From positions 1-7,183 of the forward strand of contig JBDGQU010000105.1 in NCBI GenBank assembly GCA_042218715.1: DNA of 7,183 bases, read 5' to 3'. Shown here one piece after another: positions 5,083-7,183 of the stretch. Each line of letters opens with the position of its first letter. Position 1 is the first letter of the stretch. The notes beneath the pieces are model-generated. The model did not search any database and was not told the origin of the DNA. It worked only from the letters and a program-made list of their open reading frames with translations. The position numbers and the translations under genes are program-made. The stretch comes from JAGXLP01 sp042218715 (lineage in GTDB: Bacteria > Bipolaricaulota > Bipolaricaulia > M55B111).

Positions 5083-7155
5083 TCATCCGGCGGCTACTTC
5101 CATCTCAGTTGCCTTTCCTCTCCCGCTTAGCTCGCCTCCCACCCGACCAAGCAACCGGGCGTTAATTGCTACGATCACTGTTGAAAGGGACATTAAAGCG
5201 GCTCCTACGGCTGGAGATAGTAATATCCCGAATCCATAGAGCACACCTGCCGCCAGGGGAATCGCAAAAATATTATAACCGGCCGCCCACCAGAGGTTTT
5301 GGACCATCTTGCTGTAAGTCGCCCTTGCCAGCTGGACTATTGCCGTAAAGTCCCTCGGGTCCGACCGTACCAATACTACGTCCGCCGCCTCAATCGCGAC
5401 GTCGGTCCCGGCCCCGATGGCGATCCCTGCATCCGCTTCAACAAGAGCCGGAGCGTCGTTTACCCCGTCTCCAACCATAGCAACGGTAAACCCTCTTTCT
5501 TTTACTTCTTTTACCTTTTCAGCTTTTTCGTCGGGCAATACTTCCGCAAAGTAATCGTCCAATTTCAGTTCGTCCGCCACCCAGCTGGCCACGTTTTCGG
5601 CGTCCCCGGTAAGCATCATTACTTTTACTCCCATTTCCTTTAGGTTTTCTATTGCAGTGTATGATTCTTCTCTAATTATATCGGCCAGAGCAATCGCTCC
5701 TACCACTTCATCGTTTTCTATTATAAAGACCACGGTCTTTCCCTGATCGGTCAGCTCGTTTATCTTCTCGTTTTCAACCTTTTGGTTATTTTCTTTGAGG
5801 TATCCCGGACTAACCGCTTTGACGTTTTGCCCATCTACTTTAGCTTTGGCTCCTCTACCCGGTATTGCCTCAAAATCTTCCGGAGCGGGAAAATCAATTC
5901 CTTTTTCTTCTGATTTTTTCACTATGCCCTGGGCAATCGGGTGTTCGGATCTGCTTTCCAGGCTTGCCGCTTTCTTTAATAACTCATCCTGAGAAAAACT
6001 ACCAAGGGGAATAACGTCCGTAACTCCGAATTCACCTTTTGTCAGCGTCCCCGTTTTATCGAAGATCACCGCATCGATGTTTCTGGTCCGTTCAAATGCT
6101 GATCTGTCTCGAACCAGGAGTCCGTTTTTAGCTGATAGCGCCGTCGAAACAGCTACTACTAAAGGAATAGCCAAACCAAGGGCGTGAGGACACGTAATAA
6201 CCATCACCGTGACCATTCTTTCCAGAGAAAACGCAAAGTTTCTACCCAGGGAGAGCCAGGTGGCTAGGGTAACAGTACCTACACTGAGGGAAATTATAGT
6301 GAGCCAAAGGGCGGCTCGATCCGCAAAATCCTGCGTCTGGGACCGGGATTCCTGGGCCTCTTCTACCATCCCAATAACCTGGGAAAGGTAGGTATCTTCT
6401 CCCACTTTCTCTACTTCTACGGTTATCGAAGATTCCCCGTTTACCGCTCCGCCGATTACTTCGTCGCCTTCTTCTTTTTCAACCGGCTTGCTTTCTCCTG
6501 TAATCATGGCCTCGTTGACGCTGGTTCGTCCTTCGGCTATTCTTCCGTCGGTGGGCATCTTTTCGCCCGGTTTGATCAGTACTTTATCGCCTGGCTTTAG
6601 CTCGTCAATCGGGACCTCTTCAGTCGATCCGTCATCTTTAAGGAGGTGAGCGGTTGAAGGCATCAATTTTACCAGTTCTTCGAGGGCCCGGGAGGCTCCC
6701 ATTACGGATTTCATTTCGATCCAGTGACCGAGGAGCATCACGTCGATCAAAGTTGCAAGCTCCCAGAAGAAGACCTTTCCGCTTAGACCAAAAACCACGG
6801 CACTGCTGTAACTGTACGCCACGGTGATTGCTAACCCAATTAAAGTCATCATTCCAGGCTGTCGGTCATCAAACTCGTCGATAAGCCCTGTTAAGAACGG
6901 CCAGCCTCCGTAAAAGAAGATAGCGGTGGAAAACACAAACTGCAGGTAACTATCACCTGGAAACGCTATTAGTGCTTCGATTCCAAGCAATCCTTGAATT
7001 ATCGGGGCTAAAATCAGAACGGGAACGGATAAAACCAATGAAACCCAGAACCGGCGACGGAAATCTTTTACCATTTGAGCGTGGTGGTCCTTTTGCCCTG
7101 CTTCTTTGTGATCTCCTTTATTGCCTTGGTTTATTTCGCCGTCTTCAGTCTTCAT
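5083..7155 (-). CDS. copB: CopB-type P1B heavy-metal (copper/silver) translocating ATPase
   Basis: The 690-residue membrane pump is complete. It uses ATP to move copper or silver ions out of the cytoplasm. Visible motifs in order: actuator-domain TGES (219-222); metal-site CPH in the sixth membrane segment (322-324); phosphorylated D366 in DKTGTLT; nucleotide-domain HP (405-406); TGD (516-518); and hinge GDGVNDAPAL (562-571). In the last two membrane segments YN (627-628), MSLST (655-659) and N665 match the P1B-3 (CopB) pattern rather than CopA, which has CPC. The N terminus is short, with three His (H16, H24, H25) and no CxxC metal-binding domain, as in CopB. GAGGAGG sits five bases before the ATG at 7155. 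Only 28 AT-rich bases remain upstream, so its promoter and upstream partner cannot be seen. Ion choice (Cu+, Cu2+ or Ag+) varies within the group. Confidence 0.95.
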   Translation of the reverse strand: MKTEDGEINQGNKGDHKEAGQKDHHAQMVKDFRRRFWVSLVLSVPVLILAPIIQGLLGIEALIAFPGDSYLQFVFSTAIFFYGGWPFLTGLIDEFDDRQPGMMTLIGLAITVAYSYSSAVVFGLSGKVFFWELATLIDVMLLGHWIEMKSVMGASRALEELVKLMPSTAHLLKDDGSTEEVPIDELKPGDKVLIKPGEKMPTDGRIAEGRTSVNEAMITGESKPVEKEEGDEVIGGAVNGESSITVEVEKVGEDTYLSQVIGMVEEAQESRSQTQDFADRAALWLTIISLSVGTVTLATWLSLGRNFAFSLERMVTVMVITCPHALGLAIPLVVAVSTALSAKNGLLVRDRSAFERTRNIDAVIFDKTGTLTKGEFGVTDVIPLGSFSQDELLKKAASLESRSEHPIAQGIVKKSEEKGIDFPAPEDFEAIPGRGAKAKVDGQNVKAVSPGYLKENNQKVENEKINELTDQGKTVVFIIENDEVVGAIALADIIREESYTAIENLKEMGVKVMMLTGDAENVASWVADELKLDDYFAEVLPDEKAEKVKEVKERGFTVAMVGDGVNDAPALVEADAGIAIGAGTDVAIEAADVVLVRSDPRDFTAIVQLARATYSKMVQNLWWAAGYNIFAIPLAAGVLYGFGILLSPAVGAALMSLSTVIVAINARLLGRVGGELSGRGKATEMEVAAG

Positions 7156-7183
7156 CGGATCCTCCTCATTTAATTTAGTCTTT

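Noticed and set aside
5083..7155. Annotation as CopA
   Set aside because: The membrane motif is CPH rather than CPC and no CxxC metal-binding domain precedes it; both point to the CopB group.
1..7183. CRISPR array, insertion sequence, phage or toxin-antitoxin system
   Set aside because: No spaced repeats, transposase, integrase or paired small toxin-antitoxin genes were found on either strand.

Overview
The window reads as ordinary bacterial chromosome with dense single-gene or short operon units. Six of seven genes are on the minus strand. Most starts have a strong AGGAGG-type ribosome binding site, and the intergenic DNA is AT-rich. The long proteins look rich in Glu and Asp. Together with a CopB-type ATPase, an Rcl/Mer-like flavoenzyme and the start of a tagatose/psicose 3-epimerase-like gene, this fits a Firmicutes-like or related anaerobe, perhaps halophilic. 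No taxonomic marker gene is present, so this placement is a low-confidence guess. No rRNA, tRNA, CRISPR array, insertion sequence or phage gene was seen.

Layout. 1-137 (minus): 5' end of a sugar epimerase gene running off the left edge. 246-782 (minus): small exported protein with a LolA/DUF4412-like tail. 783-1176: the largest gap, holding a candidate minus-strand promoter and the leader of the only plus-strand gene. 1177-1461 (plus): 94-residue membrane protein with three membrane segments. 1527-1555: GC-rich terminator hairpin between convergent genes. 1591-2439 (minus): 282-residue exported protein of unknown function. 2706-3404 (minus): Crp/Fnr-family regulator, 33 bases behind the flavoenzyme gene. 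3438-4829 (minus): RclA/MerA-like FAD-dependent disulfide oxidoreductase. 5083-7155 (minus): complete CopB-type (P1B) copper ATPase.

How the genes may work together. The right half (2706-7155) looks like a metal or redox stress locus. It has an ATPase with the CPH and MSxST motifs of the CopB group, a flavoenzyme whose overall pattern and C-terminal end resemble RclA (the reactive-chlorine-resistance Cu(II) reductase) as well as MerA, and a Crp/Fnr regulator likely cotranscribed with the flavoenzyme. My reading is copper redox handling plus export under a cNMP/redox-type regulator; this is inference from family and position. The left half is a set of single genes for exported or membrane proteins of unknown function and does not form an obvious pathway. 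I see no clearly new multi-gene system. The best leads are the reductase-regulator-ATPase grouping and the His/Met-rich exported protein beside it.
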